From the NCBI GenBank assembly GCA_965200645.1, contig CBDAUN010000001.1, positions 222,727 to 286,726 on the forward strand: a stretch of DNA of 64,000 nucleotides. Reading direction: 5' to 3'. The notes beneath the pieces were generated by a model, which was not told where the DNA came from, did no database searches, and saw only the letters and a program-made list of their open reading frames with translations. This stretch comes from CBDAUN01 sp965200645. Its GTDB lineage: Bacteria > Pseudomonadota > Gammaproteobacteria > Arenicellales > JAJDZL01. Both the position numbers and the translations under genes were made by a program. Positions 35,729 through 44,928 of this stretch are shown one piece after another. The first letter of the stretch is position 1; the number at the start of each line of letters is the position of its first letter.

Positions 35729-36553
35729 TTAGGGTTTTAACCACTGACCATACAGTTCCGAGAGTGTGGCATTGCTCACCACAGTACTGGAGAAGTCAAA
35801 AGTCCCATCATTCAACATTTGCGTCCCCACATCAAAAACTGTGGTGTAAGCAAGTCGAGACAGTAACCCGCCAACACTGATTCGTTTCACACCAACTTCC
35901 TGTAAGTTCGAAATTGTAAAGCTAGTACCGGGTAATCCGGCCAAAACGTTCACAGGTGTTTTGGTTTGCGAGCAAACCTGACGAACTGCATCCAGTGTGC
36001 GTAGCCCCGGTGCATAAAGCACATCGGCCCCGCATGCCTCGAACGCCTGCAGTCGATCAATGACATCGTCAAGATCCGTTCGATTCCACAGAAAATTTTC
36101 GCAGCGCGCGGTTAATACGAAGTCACTATCCAATGCATCGCGAGCCTCACACGCAGCTTGGACTCGTTCAATAGCCAAACTTCGATCATAAATTGGAAGA
36201 TCCAGATCCCCAGTGTGGTCCTCAATGGAGCATCCCGCAAGACCAACTTCTGCTGCGGCAGAAATAGTAGTTGCAACACTTTCGGGAGAGTCGCCAAAAC
36301 CTTTTTCAAGATCGGCGGATACAGGTAATTCGGTTGCTTCAACCATCTGACGACAGTGTCGCAATACCTCATCTCTATCTACTGCACCATCCGGCAAACC
36401 GCGGGAATATGCCATTCCCGAACTGGTAGTAGCAAGCGCCTTAAAGCCCATGGAAGCAAGAATTCTAGCTGAACCTACATCCCAGGGGTTAGGGATGACG
36501 AACAATTCGTTCTGGTGATGCAAACTTCTAAACTCTTTACAAATGTCCCTCAT
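35729..36553 (-). CDS. Isocitrate lyase / PEP mutase superfamily protein
   Basis: A 274-residue TIM-barrel enzyme of the ICL/PEP mutase superfamily, whose members break or rearrange C-C or C-P bonds next to a carboxylate. Motifs: NPWDVGSARILASMGFKALATTSSG at the start, PVSADLEKGFGDSP, then GCSIEDHTG, which carries the conserved acidic residues that bind metal, and VLTARCENFLW. It resembles oxaloacetate decarboxylase/2-methylisocitrate-type members of unknown substrate, not true isocitrate lyase, as the KKCGH-like signature is absent. It precedes the EamA transporter gene by genome order but is read after it; a 51-bp gap makes an operon likely. Confidence 0.85.
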   Translation of the reverse strand: MRDICKEFRSLHHQNELFVIPNPWDVGSARILASMGFKALATTSSGMAYSRGLPDGAVDRDEVLRHCRQMVEATELPVSADLEKGFGDSPESVATTISAAAEVGLAGCSIEDHTGDLDLPIYDRSLAIERVQAACEARDALDSDFVLTARCENFLWNRTDLDDVIDRLQAFEACGADVLYAPGLRTLDAVRQVCSQTKTPVNVLAGLPGTSFTISNLQEVGVKRISVGGLLSRLAYTTVFDVGTQMLNDGTFDFSSTVVSNATLSELYGQWLKP

Positions 36554-36604
36554 ATTTGCTACTCCAAAGAAACTAAATCTGGATTTATTCTTTAACTCAA
36601 CAAA

Positions 36605-37519
36605 CTACGCACGTGAACGCAACGTAATCACTATTCCCGCCATTATGATCAAGACAATGCCGATCAAACTAAATTTATCTGGCACTTCATTCCAAATCAC
36701 CCATCCCCAAAATCCAGCGAATACTAAGAAACTATATTCGAAAACTCCAACATAAGTCGGCTCTGCGATCTGGTATCCCCGAATCAATCCATACACACCG
36801 ACCAGTGACCCAAAACATTGAATTGTCGTCCAAAACCAAAAGCTAGGGGTTAATTCAACCCACCCAGTAAAAATAAATGGGGCAGATTGAACTCGGGCTT
36901 CATCAAATCCTGCAAACTCTATCACTGTCATTCCCACCAAGCCCAAAAATGCACATGCCAGGAAAAAACCTAATAAAACTGCAATCGTTGATTCTTCCGA
37001 GCACCAATGTCTCGTTACCAACTGACCAAGGGCATACATAATCCCCGCAAATAAGGGCACGAGAACAAATAGGTTCAAGTGAGTTACATCTGGCTTTAAG
37101 ACTAGCACAACACCCGTAAATCCTACCAACACAGCTCCAATTCGCCATATGCCTATCCGCATTCGAAACAGCAAAGCTGAAAATATCAACAAAAAGATTG
37201 GCGAGCTGAATAGAGTCGCTCCCGCCTCTGCGATTCGCATCACTGAAAGCGAACTAAAGTAAATCAATATTGCCGCAGACAACAATATAGAGCGCACCGC
37301 TACCGCCCAAAACCGAATGGGCATAAGGGATTGCTTCTTCCATAGGCTAAAGCCAATGATGAGTGGAACTGCTACCAAAGCCCGCACGAAGTAAAACTGC
37401 CACACTCCAGCTTCCATGGCAACGAAACGTATGAAGTTATCAATCAGCCCAATAATTGCCATTGAGCCGACAATCATCATTCCACCGCGAAAAATATTGG
37501 ACGTAACTTCAGGCATCAA
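36605..37519 (-). CDS. EamA/DMT-family transporter
   Basis: A 304-residue membrane protein with about ten hydrophobic helices in two EamA halves, such as VPLIIGFSLWK and VVLVLKPDVTHL in the first, and IRGYQIAEPTYVGVFEYSFLVFAGFWGWVIWNE in the second. This family exports or imports small metabolites, and no substrate can be assigned. It ends 51 bp before the PEP-mutase-family gene and is probably co-transcribed with it, with a start just upstream of the lexA promoter region on the opposite strand. Confidence 0.88.
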   Translation of the reverse strand: MMPEVTSNIFRGGMMIVGSMAIIGLIDNFIRFVAMEAGVWQFYFVRALVAVPLIIGFSLWKKQSLMPIRFWAVAVRSILLSAAILIYFSSLSVMRIAEAGATLFSSPIFLLIFSALLFRMRIGIWRIGAVLVGFTGVVLVLKPDVTHLNLFVLVPLFAGIMYALGQLVTRHWCSEESTIAVLLGFFLACAFLGLVGMTVIEFAGFDEARVQSAPFIFTGWVELTPSFWFWTTIQCFGSLVGVYGLIRGYQIAEPTYVGVFEYSFLVFAGFWGWVIWNEVPDKFSLIGIVLIIMAGIVITLRSRA

Positions 37520-37749
37520 GAAATACTTTCTTGCTTAAATTCGAATAACGCACAGACATAACTAGCACCCTCAACCTGATGCGATAAATCAATACGTACT
37601 TTGATTTTGACATTTTCCGTTTTGTCTTTATTCCTGCACGGAATTATCTGTGAATCCTTGCCTGAATAATCGCACATTAAAGCCGGCACCCACTGAGTAG
37701 TGCAAAGCATACACAGTAGTTGAAATATTTGTACATATTTAATCAAAAT

Positions 37750-37777
37750 TTCAATAACATACATATGTATGTTATAT
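37750..37777 (+). promoter_or_regulatory. lexA promoter with overlapping 22-bp palindromic operator
   Basis: A perfect 22-bp dyad with half-site ATAACATACAT is at 37754-37775. It sits between TTCAAT (37750-37755, -35-like) and TTATAT (37772-37777, -10-like), 16 bp apart, so a bound LexA dimer would block RNA polymerase. It is not the E. coli CTG-N10-CAG box. A shorter dyad GTGA-N5-TCAC (37781-37793) follows. The position, 32 bp before the lexA start codon, fits autoregulation and SOS control of the whole lexA-imuA-imuB-dnaE2 operon. Confidence 0.75.
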
Positions 37778-37807
37778 TGCGTGAACATATCACAGAGGCA
37801 CCAACTC

Positions 37808-38446
37808 ATGGCATACACAAAACCCGGACAGACTCGAAACAAAATCTATCAGTTCATGCGTAAGCGATTGCTGGAAGGACGCCCACCGACCGTACGCGAA
37901 GTGCAGAAAGCATTTCAAATGCGAGCTGTACAGTCCGCAAAGTCTCATTTGAATGCACTGGTTCGTGAAGGCAAGTTGCTTCAGGAACCGGGTAAGTCAC
38001 GCAGCTATCGGTTGCCAAGCAAGACAAACTTTGTCCGTCGGCTCGTCCCTCTTATTGGCGAAGTTCCCGCTGGACAGTTAAATATCGCTCTTGAAAACTT
38101 CGAAGGCTACATCCCCATTCATTCCCGATACAAAGACGATGAAATTTTTGCTCTACGAGTGCGCGGCGACAGCATGATTGACGCTGGAATTCTGAATGGC
38201 GATGTCGTCGTTGTACATCGCCATGCACAATTTCAATCGGGAGACATTGTCGTAGCACTGGTCGACAACGAAGCAACCGTCAAGGAACTTTACACTACCG
38301 ATAGCGAAGTCCAACTGCGTCCCAAAAATCCCGAATACCCCATTGTCACAGTATCTCTAAAGGATTTGATGGTGCTGGGGAAGGTCATTGAAGTACGTCG
38401 CTTCCTGGAGGGCATTGATCTAATTGATGAGGTGCATTATGCCTGA
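37808..38446 (+). CDS. lexA: LexA repressor (SOS regulator of the mutagenesis cassette)
   Basis: Transcriptional repressor with self-cleavage on RecA activation. From ATG 37808 it has 212 residues; the longer frame from 37769 would begin inside the operator. The N-terminal winged-helix domain spans about 1-70. The cleavage site is A88-G89 in GEVPAGQ, and the Ser-Lys dyad is S122 (RGDSMIDAG) and K159 (NEATVKEL). It looks like the second-type LexA associated with imuA-imuB-dnaE2 cassettes. It overlaps imuA by 8 nt. A separate LexA may exist elsewhere in the genome. Confidence 0.93.
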   Translation: MAYTKPGQTRNKIYQFMRKRLLEGRPPTVREVQKAFQMRAVQSAKSHLNALVREGKLLQEPGKSRSYRLPSKTNFVRRLVPLIGEVPAGQLNIALENFEGYIPIHSRYKDDEIFALRVRGDSMIDAGILNGDVVVVHRHAQFQSGDIVVALVDNEATVKELYTTDSEVQLRPKNPEYPIVTVSLKDLMVLGKVIEVRRFLEGIDLIDEVHYA

Positions 38447-39059
38447 AGTCGCTGTTGACCTTCGTACGCTGTCGCAGATAACACAACACAATTCGAGCCA
38501 GAAATCGCAATGGAACCTGCGTGAACTTGAGGGAAGGTTGGTGGAAATTTCCGATCCCCAACCCGTTGCGGCATTGAGTTTTGCATTTGTTCTTATTCAC
38601 GAAATCCAAACCAAAGGCCACTGTTCTGCATGGATTGGGTGCGCTGACAGTTCATTCTACCCTCCCGACGCAGCCGCTTGCGGCATCGACTTAAGATGTT
38701 TGCCGATATTGCGCATGAAAAACCACCACGATGCATGTCGAGCAGCAGAAACACTGCTGCGAAATGGGGCATTTCAGTTTGTAGTTATTGACTTGATTCG
38801 TGCCGGGCGGATTCATTCTGCCACTCAGGCCCGTCTGCATGCACTGGTAAAGCGCTATCAGGCAAGCGTACTATTCATGACTGAGAAGTCTTCCGTCGAC
38901 CCGTCCATTGGACCATTAATATCACTGCGGGCCCATACAGCCCGAACACACTTGGAGCAGGGGAAGTTTTTGTGCACAGTTCATGCCGTTCGCGACAAAC
39001 GAAGCAGCTCAAGCTGGTCTTGGTACACATCATTTTCTGGGGTCGATGGCTACTACTAA
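38439..39059 (+). CDS. imuA: ImuA-like SOS mutagenesis protein
   Basis: A RecA/SulA-like protein of 206 residues (start ATG 38439, preceded by GAGGTG at 38428-38433) that overlaps the lexA end by 8 nt. The sequence is diverged: the centre has SAWIGCADSSFYPPDAAACGIDLRCLPIL and a later FVVIDLIRA strand, matching the pattern of ImuA (SulA-like) proteins in lexA-imuA-imuB-dnaE2 operons. No Walker A is apparent. Function in such cassettes is assembly with ImuB and DnaE2 in translesion synthesis. The identification rests mainly on gene order, with weak sequence support. Confidence 0.8.
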   Translation: MPEVAVDLRTLSQITQHNSSQKSQWNLRELEGRLVEISDPQPVAALSFAFVLIHEIQTKGHCSAWIGCADSSFYPPDAAACGIDLRCLPILRMKNHHDACRAAETLLRNGAFQFVVIDLIRAGRIHSATQARLHALVKRYQASVLFMTEKSSVDPSIGPLISLRAHTARTHLEQGKFLCTVHAVRDKRSSSSWSWYTSFSGVDGYY

Positions 39060-40539
39060 CTTAAATCCTTCAACAAAAACCAGTATCGCATGCATCTGTG
39101 TACCGCAATTCCCGCTTCAGTTACTGGCTCGGTCACTACCGGAAGACTTTAACTCTCCACTTGCCGTAACTGACCGGGAAGACGCTGGGGCGGTCATCAT
39201 GTTCGTCGACGAACGTGCGGCCAAGCAGAAGGTTCATCCCGGACTTCGTTATGCCACCGCTGTAACAGTATGCCCAACACTGCATGCCGCATCGGTGCAT
39301 CCCAAACAGTTCGAAAACGCCCATCAGGGCATTGTGCGCAGGTTGCAGAAGTTTGCCCCGGGTATTGAACCGGTGATGGAACTGCCCGGCGCATATTATC
39401 TCGACACTCGAGGTATGCAATGTCTTGCACCTGACATGCGAATCTGGGCAAAAAACATCCAGGAAGACTTGCTGAAGCATCTGTTGCTTCGTGTCAATAT
39501 CGCTGTAGGTTTTACCCGCTTTGGGGTTTTTACTGCGGCACGTTCTATGACGCCTAACGGTGCTGTAAGGGTCTTTAAGTCCACTACTTCGGAGCGTCTG
39601 GCAGCACGGAATGCACCACTGAACCTTCTTGTCCCTCCTTCAAGAGGGCTAAAGGAGTTGAGCAAACTTGACGTCCGTACCGTCAGAGATCTGCTGCGAT
39701 TGCCTGAACGTGAAATCAGAACCAGATTCAACGATGATTTGTTTGAACTCGTACGCAGGGCAAAAACACAGGAAAACACCGTATACGCCATTAAGCTTCC
39801 GGAGACCTATAACGCCGTCGTCGATTTCGAATATGCGCAAAACGATGTCGAACAACTACTCGTTGCCATTCAGCATTCGTGTCGTCGTTTGCTGGAAAGG
39901 ATGCAACGCAATGGTCAAGGCGTAAAGAACATGCACTTGCGTCTAAAACTGGATAGCGGAAAATCCGAAACCGAAAAACTAAACACTTCCGAACCCACAC
40001 TGGATTTGGCAGTCATCACCCAGTTGCTTCGACTCAGGTGCAACACACTGGACTTGGAACAGGGAGTTGTTGGCGTTGGCATTCATATGACTCCCGGCCC
40101 ACTGTCAGAGGCGCAACTCAGCTTGGACCAGGATTTGACCAAAACCATACGTGAACTAGCTGCCGCCGACCAGGCACTGGCACAAGTTTGTGCTGAATTC
40201 GGCATAAAACGAGTATTGCGTGCTAAGTGCACTGATTCACATTTGCCTGACGAGTCCTATTGTTGGGAATTTTTCGACCGAATGCGCAAGCCCGTCCCTT
40301 CACATCCGCAACAACCATCGTTGATTCGCCGTGTTTACGATGCTCCTCGACGTATTGGAACGCCCTGTCGCACAAGACTCAAAAGGGTTTTGGGGCCTTA
40401 TCACATTTCGGGATTTTGGTGGCGAACTACACCTGTAAAGCAAAGCCACTACTATGTTGAAACAAACATCGGTACAACTCTTTGGATCTACTACGACAAC
40501 CTTGCCCGACAATGGTACGAACAAGGCTTGGTGCAGTAA
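39046..40539 (+). CDS. imuB: ImuB, catalytically inactive Y-family polymerase-like protein
   Basis: A 497-residue Y-family DNA polymerase homologue (start ATG 39046, GGGG 3 nt upstream; the frame extends earlier but overlaps imuA). Active Y polymerases begin with a D-x-D-x-F motif; here the strand is ACICVPQFPLQLLARSL, lacking those acids, and the SxDE motif region reads GAYYLDTRGM, so it should be non-catalytic. In known cassettes ImuB bridges the beta clamp, ImuA and DnaE2 at stalled forks. It ends 3 bp before dnaE2. The combination of position and missing acids makes the call firm. Confidence 0.92.
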   Translation: MATTNLNPSTKTSIACICVPQFPLQLLARSLPEDFNSPLAVTDREDAGAVIMFVDERAAKQKVHPGLRYATAVTVCPTLHAASVHPKQFENAHQGIVRRLQKFAPGIEPVMELPGAYYLDTRGMQCLAPDMRIWAKNIQEDLLKHLLLRVNIAVGFTRFGVFTAARSMTPNGAVRVFKSTTSERLAARNAPLNLLVPPSRGLKELSKLDVRTVRDLLRLPEREIRTRFNDDLFELVRRAKTQENTVYAIKLPETYNAVVDFEYAQNDVEQLLVAIQHSCRRLLERMQRNGQGVKNMHLRLKLDSGKSETEKLNTSEPTLDLAVITQLLRLRCNTLDLEQGVVGVGIHMTPGPLSEAQLSLDQDLTKTIRELAAADQALAQVCAEFGIKRVLRAKCTDSHLPDESYCWEFFDRMRKPVPSHPQQPSLIRRVYDAPRRIGTPCRTRLKRVLGPYHISGFWWRTTPVKQSHYYVETNIGTTLWIYYDNLARQWYEQGLVQ

Positions 40540-40542
40540 ACG

Positions 40543-43500
40543 ATGCCCCGCACAAACTTATATACACCAATCTGGTGCAAGACCTACTATTCGTTTCTTG
40601 AAGGCGCCAGTTCGCCCAAGCAATATGTGGAACGAGCCGCCGAACTGAAACTGCCGGCCCTTGCTCTCACCGACCGGGACGGCGTATATGGTCTGGTAAA
40701 GGGGCATTTTGCTGCCCGCGAACATGACGTTCGTATCATCGCCGGCTCGCAGGTCACCGTGCAGCACAATAAAGGTTCTAATTTTGGCTTATTGCTTTTG
40801 GCACGCGATCAAACGGGATATGCAAATCTTTGTAGTCTGATTACGCTGGGACGAAGACGCAGCACTAAGGGCAGTAGTTGTGTATCCCTTTCAGAATGCC
40901 GCAGTCGTGCGCAGGGACTGCACGCCATATGGCTGCCGGAGGCGACAACCACGGTAGATGCCGAAAGTCTATCCCCCGAACTGGATGCAATGAAGTATGC
41001 ATTCAGTGAACGACTTTCCATGATGCTGTGTCGGCACAAGGAACCGCATGACCAGATGCTGGAAGCACAAACCCGATCCCTCGCAAAACATCACTGCATC
41101 CGTACAGTCGCAGGCACCGAGACCTTATACCACCACATCAGGCAACGTCCCATCCAAGACGTTCTTACCTGCATTCGCAATCATCGAACTGTTGCAGACT
41201 TGGGAACTTTGGCAAAGCAAAATGCAGGTCACTCACTAATGAGTATAGAAGACTTTTCGAACTTGTTTTCCGATGACCAGATGAGTCTGCAACGCACAAT
41301 AGAAATTGCTGAAGACTGCACCTTCAACTTGGACACAATTCGCTATTCATATCCTACAGAAGAGATTGGCGACGGGCTGACTGCGTCTGAGCGGCTACGA
41401 AGATTGACATTTAAGGGTGCAAATCAACGTTATCACGGACTCATCCCTGACAATGTTGTGACACAGTTGGAAAGGGAATTACAGCTAATCAGTCAACTTG
41501 AGTACGACGGATATTTCCTGACCATGTATAGAATCGTCGAGTGGTGTCGCTTACAAAATATCCTGTGTCAAGGGCGCGGTTCGGCTGCAAATTCGGCTGT
41601 GTGCTACTGCCTTGGAATCACCAGTATAGATCCGGTCAGCATGAACTTGCTGTTTGAACGTTTTCTGTCCCGCGAACGCGACGAACCCCCAGATATTGAT
41701 TTAGATATCGAGCATCAGCGACGCGAAGAAGTCATTCAGTATGTGTACCGCACTTACGGGCGCGATCATACCGCCATGGTTGCGACGGTCATTCGTTATC
41801 GAAGCCGCTCGGCAGTCCGAGATGTCGGTGCTGCCTTCGGCGTACCCCGAACCGATCTGCATCGTCTGTCGAAGCAAATCCACTCGCACGGCGTGGTGTG
41901 CGCAGAAGACTTCGTACGTGCTGGCGTAGATCCGTCAACACGCATCAATCAACTGCTGATACTGCTGGCAAATTCAATCATAGATTTTCCGCGACACCTG
42001 TCGATTCATCCCGGAGGCTTTGTATTTACCTCGGGACGAATTCAGGAACTGGTGCCGGTAGAAAATGCCACAATGCCGGGGCGTACTGTCATTCAATGGG
42101 AAAAGGGCGACATTGAAGACATGAAAATCTTCAAGGTTGATCTTTTGGGCCTCGGTGCACTCACGCAACTGCACCAGTGCTTCGACTTGGTTGCACAACT
42201 ACATGGACATTCGCTGGGGATTCACTCGATTCCGAAGGACGACCCCGAAGTATTCGATATGCTGATCAAGGCGGAGACTACGGGAGTATTTCAAATCGAA
42301 AGTCGTGCACAAATGAGCATGCTTCCTCGACTTAAGCCCCGTCAATGGTACGATCTGGTGGTGCAGATTGCAATCGTGCGTCCGGGCCCGATTTCAGGCG
42401 GTATGGTGCATCCGTATCTGCAAAGACGTGCTGGAAAGGAATCCGTAACATACCCTCATCCGTGCCTGATTCCAGTTTTGAATAAGACTCTCGGTATCCC
42501 CATATTTCAAGAGCAGGTGATCAAGCTTGCTATGGTCGCAGCGGACTATCAACCCGGCGAAGCCGATCAACTACGGCGTGACATAGCGGCTTGGGGAAAA
42601 GGTGGTCGCATTGACCAACATCGTGAAAAACTGATATCCGGGATGATGGCCAAGGGGATAAAAAGGAAGTTTGCTGAACAGATTTTCGACCAACTACGCG
42701 GGTTTGGTGAATATGGCTTCCCGGAATCCCACTCCGCCAGTTTCGCCATTATTGCTTATGCGGCTTCCTATCTAAAGTGCCACTATCCCGCTGAATTCGC
42801 CTGCTCGCTGCTGAACTCTCAGCCGATGGGGTTTTACTCTCCTTCAACAATTATTGAAGACGCCAGACGTCATGGCGTTGAAATTCTTCCGGCCAATGTG
42901 CAGTTGAGTCAGTGGGACTGTACGGTTGAACCTTGCAAAAAAAGCATTAAGGGATTTGCACTGCGAATTGGACTTCGCTACATCAAGGGCCTGAATAAAA
43001 GCGACGGCAAAAAACTTGAGTCCGTTGGAAGCAAGGTTCATTCCGTCCAGGAATTGTCAGAAAAAGCTGGTGTTTCCAAGACATCTTTATGCAAACTGGC
43101 TGAAGCAGGGGCTTTGCAGAATCTGACAAAGAACCGAAGGCTCGCATTATGGGATGCCCATGGCATAGAAGACAGAGAAATTATTTTCCGGCCACCTGCC
43201 GAAAAGGTTGAGTTTTCACACCTTGACGCTAAGCAAAGCAACGAATGGGACTATCGCTCCATGGGTGTGAGTAGCAGCGGACACCTACTGACCTACTACC
43301 GCGACCAGTTGGACTCAAAAGGCCTACCAACTGCAAAAACTGTCAACGCACTGGCAAACGAGACAGAAATCACCTATGTCGGGATAGTGATCTGTCGTCA
43401 ACGACCGGCGAGTGCTTCAAGCGTAGTATTCATGACATTGGAGGACGAAACTGGATATGTCAATGTCATTCTATGGCCCCGCTGCTTTGAGCGCTATTTG

Positions 43501-43644
43501 AAGCTAGCTCGGTCACTAGTGTTGATGGGTGTCAGTGGTAAACTTCAAGTCGCAAACAATGTGGTCAATCTAATCGCAGAGTCAATCTGGGACCCGGGTG
43601 ACATCATTCCGTGGAAAAACTTCAAGTCGCGGGATTTTCATTGA
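40543..43644 (+). CDS. dnaE2: Error-prone DNA polymerase DnaE2
   Basis: A C-family DNA polymerase of 1033 residues used for damage-induced mutagenesis. The N-terminal PHP domain starts at the opening (YTPIWCKTYYSFLEGASSP then LALTDRDGVYGLV). The catalytic aspartates lie in PDIDLDIEH, followed by a CQGRGSAANSAVCY segment upstream of it, and there is a later FGEYGFPESHSASFA block. The C-terminal OB domain has ITYVGIVICRQRP and FMTLEDETGYVNVILWP. Length and motifs match DnaE2 rather than replicative DnaE1 (usually about 1160 residues). It is the last gene of the lexA operon; no terminator is evident just after its stop. Confidence 0.96.
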   Translation: MPRTNLYTPIWCKTYYSFLEGASSPKQYVERAAELKLPALALTDRDGVYGLVKGHFAAREHDVRIIAGSQVTVQHNKGSNFGLLLLARDQTGYANLCSLITLGRRRSTKGSSCVSLSECRSRAQGLHAIWLPEATTTVDAESLSPELDAMKYAFSERLSMMLCRHKEPHDQMLEAQTRSLAKHHCIRTVAGTETLYHHIRQRPIQDVLTCIRNHRTVADLGTLAKQNAGHSLMSIEDFSNLFSDDQMSLQRTIEIAEDCTFNLDTIRYSYPTEEIGDGLTASERLRRLTFKGANQRYHGLIPDNVVTQLERELQLISQLEYDGYFLTMYRIVEWCRLQNILCQGRGSAANSAVCYCLGITSIDPVSMNLLFERFLSRERDEPPDIDLDIEHQRREEVIQYVYRTYGRDHTAMVATVIRYRSRSAVRDVGAAFGVPRTDLHRLSKQIHSHGVVCAEDFVRAGVDPSTRINQLLILLANSIIDFPRHLSIHPGGFVFTSGRIQELVPVENATMPGRTVIQWEKGDIEDMKIFKVDLLGLGALTQLHQCFDLVAQLHGHSLGIHSIPKDDPEVFDMLIKAETTGVFQIESRAQMSMLPRLKPRQWYDLVVQIAIVRPGPISGGMVHPYLQRRAGKESVTYPHPCLIPVLNKTLGIPIFQEQVIKLAMVAADYQPGEADQLRRDIAAWGKGGRIDQHREKLISGMMAKGIKRKFAEQIFDQLRGFGEYGFPESHSASFAIIAYAASYLKCHYPAEFACSLLNSQPMGFYSPSTIIEDARRHGVEILPANVQLSQWDCTVEPCKKSIKGFALRIGLRYIKGLNKSDGKKLESVGSKVHSVQELSEKAGVSKTSLCKLAEAGALQNLTKNRRLALWDAHGIEDREIIFRPPAEKVEFSHLDAKQSNEWDYRSMGVSSSGHLLTYYRDQLDSKGLPTAKTVNALANETEITYVGIVICRQRPASASSVVFMTLEDETGYVNVILWPRCFERYLKLARSLVLMGVSGKLQVANNVVNLIAESIWDPGDIIPWKNFKSRDFH

Positions 43645-43896
43645 GGAATTAAAGGATTCGCCGAAATAGGAATTCAAAAAACTTAAGTCCCTCAATACCA
43701 ACAAATTCTCATATCTCTTGCCTGATAGGCAGTGAATGTCTCAATAAACAGTAAAGTGTAGAAAATTCAATAACACGCGGTCCTTAATGCATGCTTGATT
43801 TTTTCAATTCAGTAACCATCTATTGGCTTAATTACCCTACAATTGAACACTTGTCACTCAGCAAGATGCCGAAGACTTAAACAAGGAAATGACACG
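43645..43896. other. Intergenic gap after dnaE2
   Basis: About 250 bp of AT-rich DNA. It ends with a Shine-Dalgarno-like AGGA before the next gene. No clear terminator hairpin or promoter consensus is visible, and nothing else is claimed. Confidence 0.4.
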
Positions 43897-44088
43897 ATGG
43901 GCGAACCTTTAGAAACTTGGGAAATGATCCTGCTTGGCCTGGTCGGTGTGGGTGGGATATTCCTGTTGTATCCAGGATTAAAACGAATTTCTGCGGAAAG
44001 CGAAAAGGCCGAAAAGGATTGGTCGGGACTTCTCCTCCCCATAGGCGCAGTCGTTGCGTTCGTCATCCTATTGATTATGATTGTCTGA
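43897..44088 (+). CDS. Small membrane protein (63 residues, unknown)
   Basis: From ATG 43897 (MGEPLETWEM), with AGGA 11-14 nt upstream, this is a 63-residue protein with two hydrophobic stretches, LLGLVGVGGIFLLYPGL (about 13-29) and LLPIGAVVAFVILLIMIV at the C-terminus, joined by a charged loop SAESEKAEKDWSG. An upstream in-frame extension (19 codons) lacks support. No family is recognised. It is separated from dnaE2 and from the next gene by more than 100 bp. Confidence 0.65.
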   Translation: MGEPLETWEMILLGLVGVGGIFLLYPGLKRISAESEKAEKDWSGLLLPIGAVVAFVILLIMIV

Positions 44089-44223
44089 CCTGAACGGAGT
44101 CGACCCAGCACTTGTCGACTAGTACACGACATACTTAGGTACCGACAGTATTTCTTTGTTTTGCAACAATTAAAGGGTTACCCGACTGACTGCAGCAATG
44201 CGTAATTTTCCATACATAAATTG

Positions 44224-44919
44224 ATGAAAAAAGTACTCGTCATCAGACACGCAGAAGAGTCCATGGCAGATAAAGTTGCCTCTTGGATGGAGCAAAACGG
44301 CATTGAACAGGAGGTTTTTGTTCCTGCAAATGGGGATAAACTTCCTCAAGATACCTCCGAATATGATGCACTAGTCATATACGGCGGAGTACAAAGTGCG
44401 AACGATGGGGAAAAGCACCCTTACATTGCCAAAGAAATAGCACTAGTAGCTGACTGGGCCACTGCAAACAGACCTGTTCTCGGAATTTGTCTAGGTGCTC
44501 AGATATTGGCCAAGTCTTTAGGTGGTGAAGTGGGGCCACATCCGGATGAGCGATTTGAAATTGGTTTCAATCCTGTATTGCCAGTGCCTGATTCAGATGG
44601 ATTCATGCCAGACAAGAACTACTTTTATCAGTGGCATGGTGAAGGGTTTACGATCCCGGAAAACTGCCAAAAACTCGCTGGCGGCGAAGAATTTCCCAAT
44701 CAGGCGTTTCGCTATAGAGAAAAAGCTTATGGATTTCAATTTCATCCGGAAGCGACTCGGGAAGTTATGCAGGAATGGATGTCCTATAACGAAGGTAAAC
44801 TTGAACACCGCCTTGGAGCCCATCTGCCGGACCGCCAACTTGAAGATGAACGTCGCTACAGTGAAACCATGCATAATTGGCTATCGGAATTTTTGAGTGG
44901 ATGGTTCAAGACCTGGTAG
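44224..44919 (+). CDS. Class I glutamine amidotransferase-like protein
   Basis: A 231-residue stand-alone GATase1 domain. Nucleophile elbow is VLGICLGAQILAKSLGG, and the His-Glu pair is in GFQFHPEATREVM. It resembles the GMP synthase glutaminase-like group that acts on free substrates such as gamma-glutamyl compounds (PuuD/YmeA-like roles have been proposed), but the substrate is not evident. The start at ATG 44224 is preferred to a TTG one codon earlier. The gene ends 9 bp before the pepN frame start, suggesting co-transcription. Confidence 0.85.
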   Translation: MKKVLVIRHAEESMADKVASWMEQNGIEQEVFVPANGDKLPQDTSEYDALVIYGGVQSANDGEKHPYIAKEIALVADWATANRPVLGICLGAQILAKSLGGEVGPHPDERFEIGFNPVLPVPDSDGFMPDKNYFYQWHGEGFTIPENCQKLAGGEEFPNQAFRYREKAYGFQFHPEATREVMQEWMSYNEGKLEHRLGAHLPDRQLEDERRYSETMHNWLSEFLSGWFKTW

Positions 44920-44928
44920 CCTTGAATT

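Noticed and set aside
37516..37842. A 108-codon minus-strand frame across the lexA promoter.
   Set aside because: It covers the operator and promoter, has no family resemblance and no plausible start signal.
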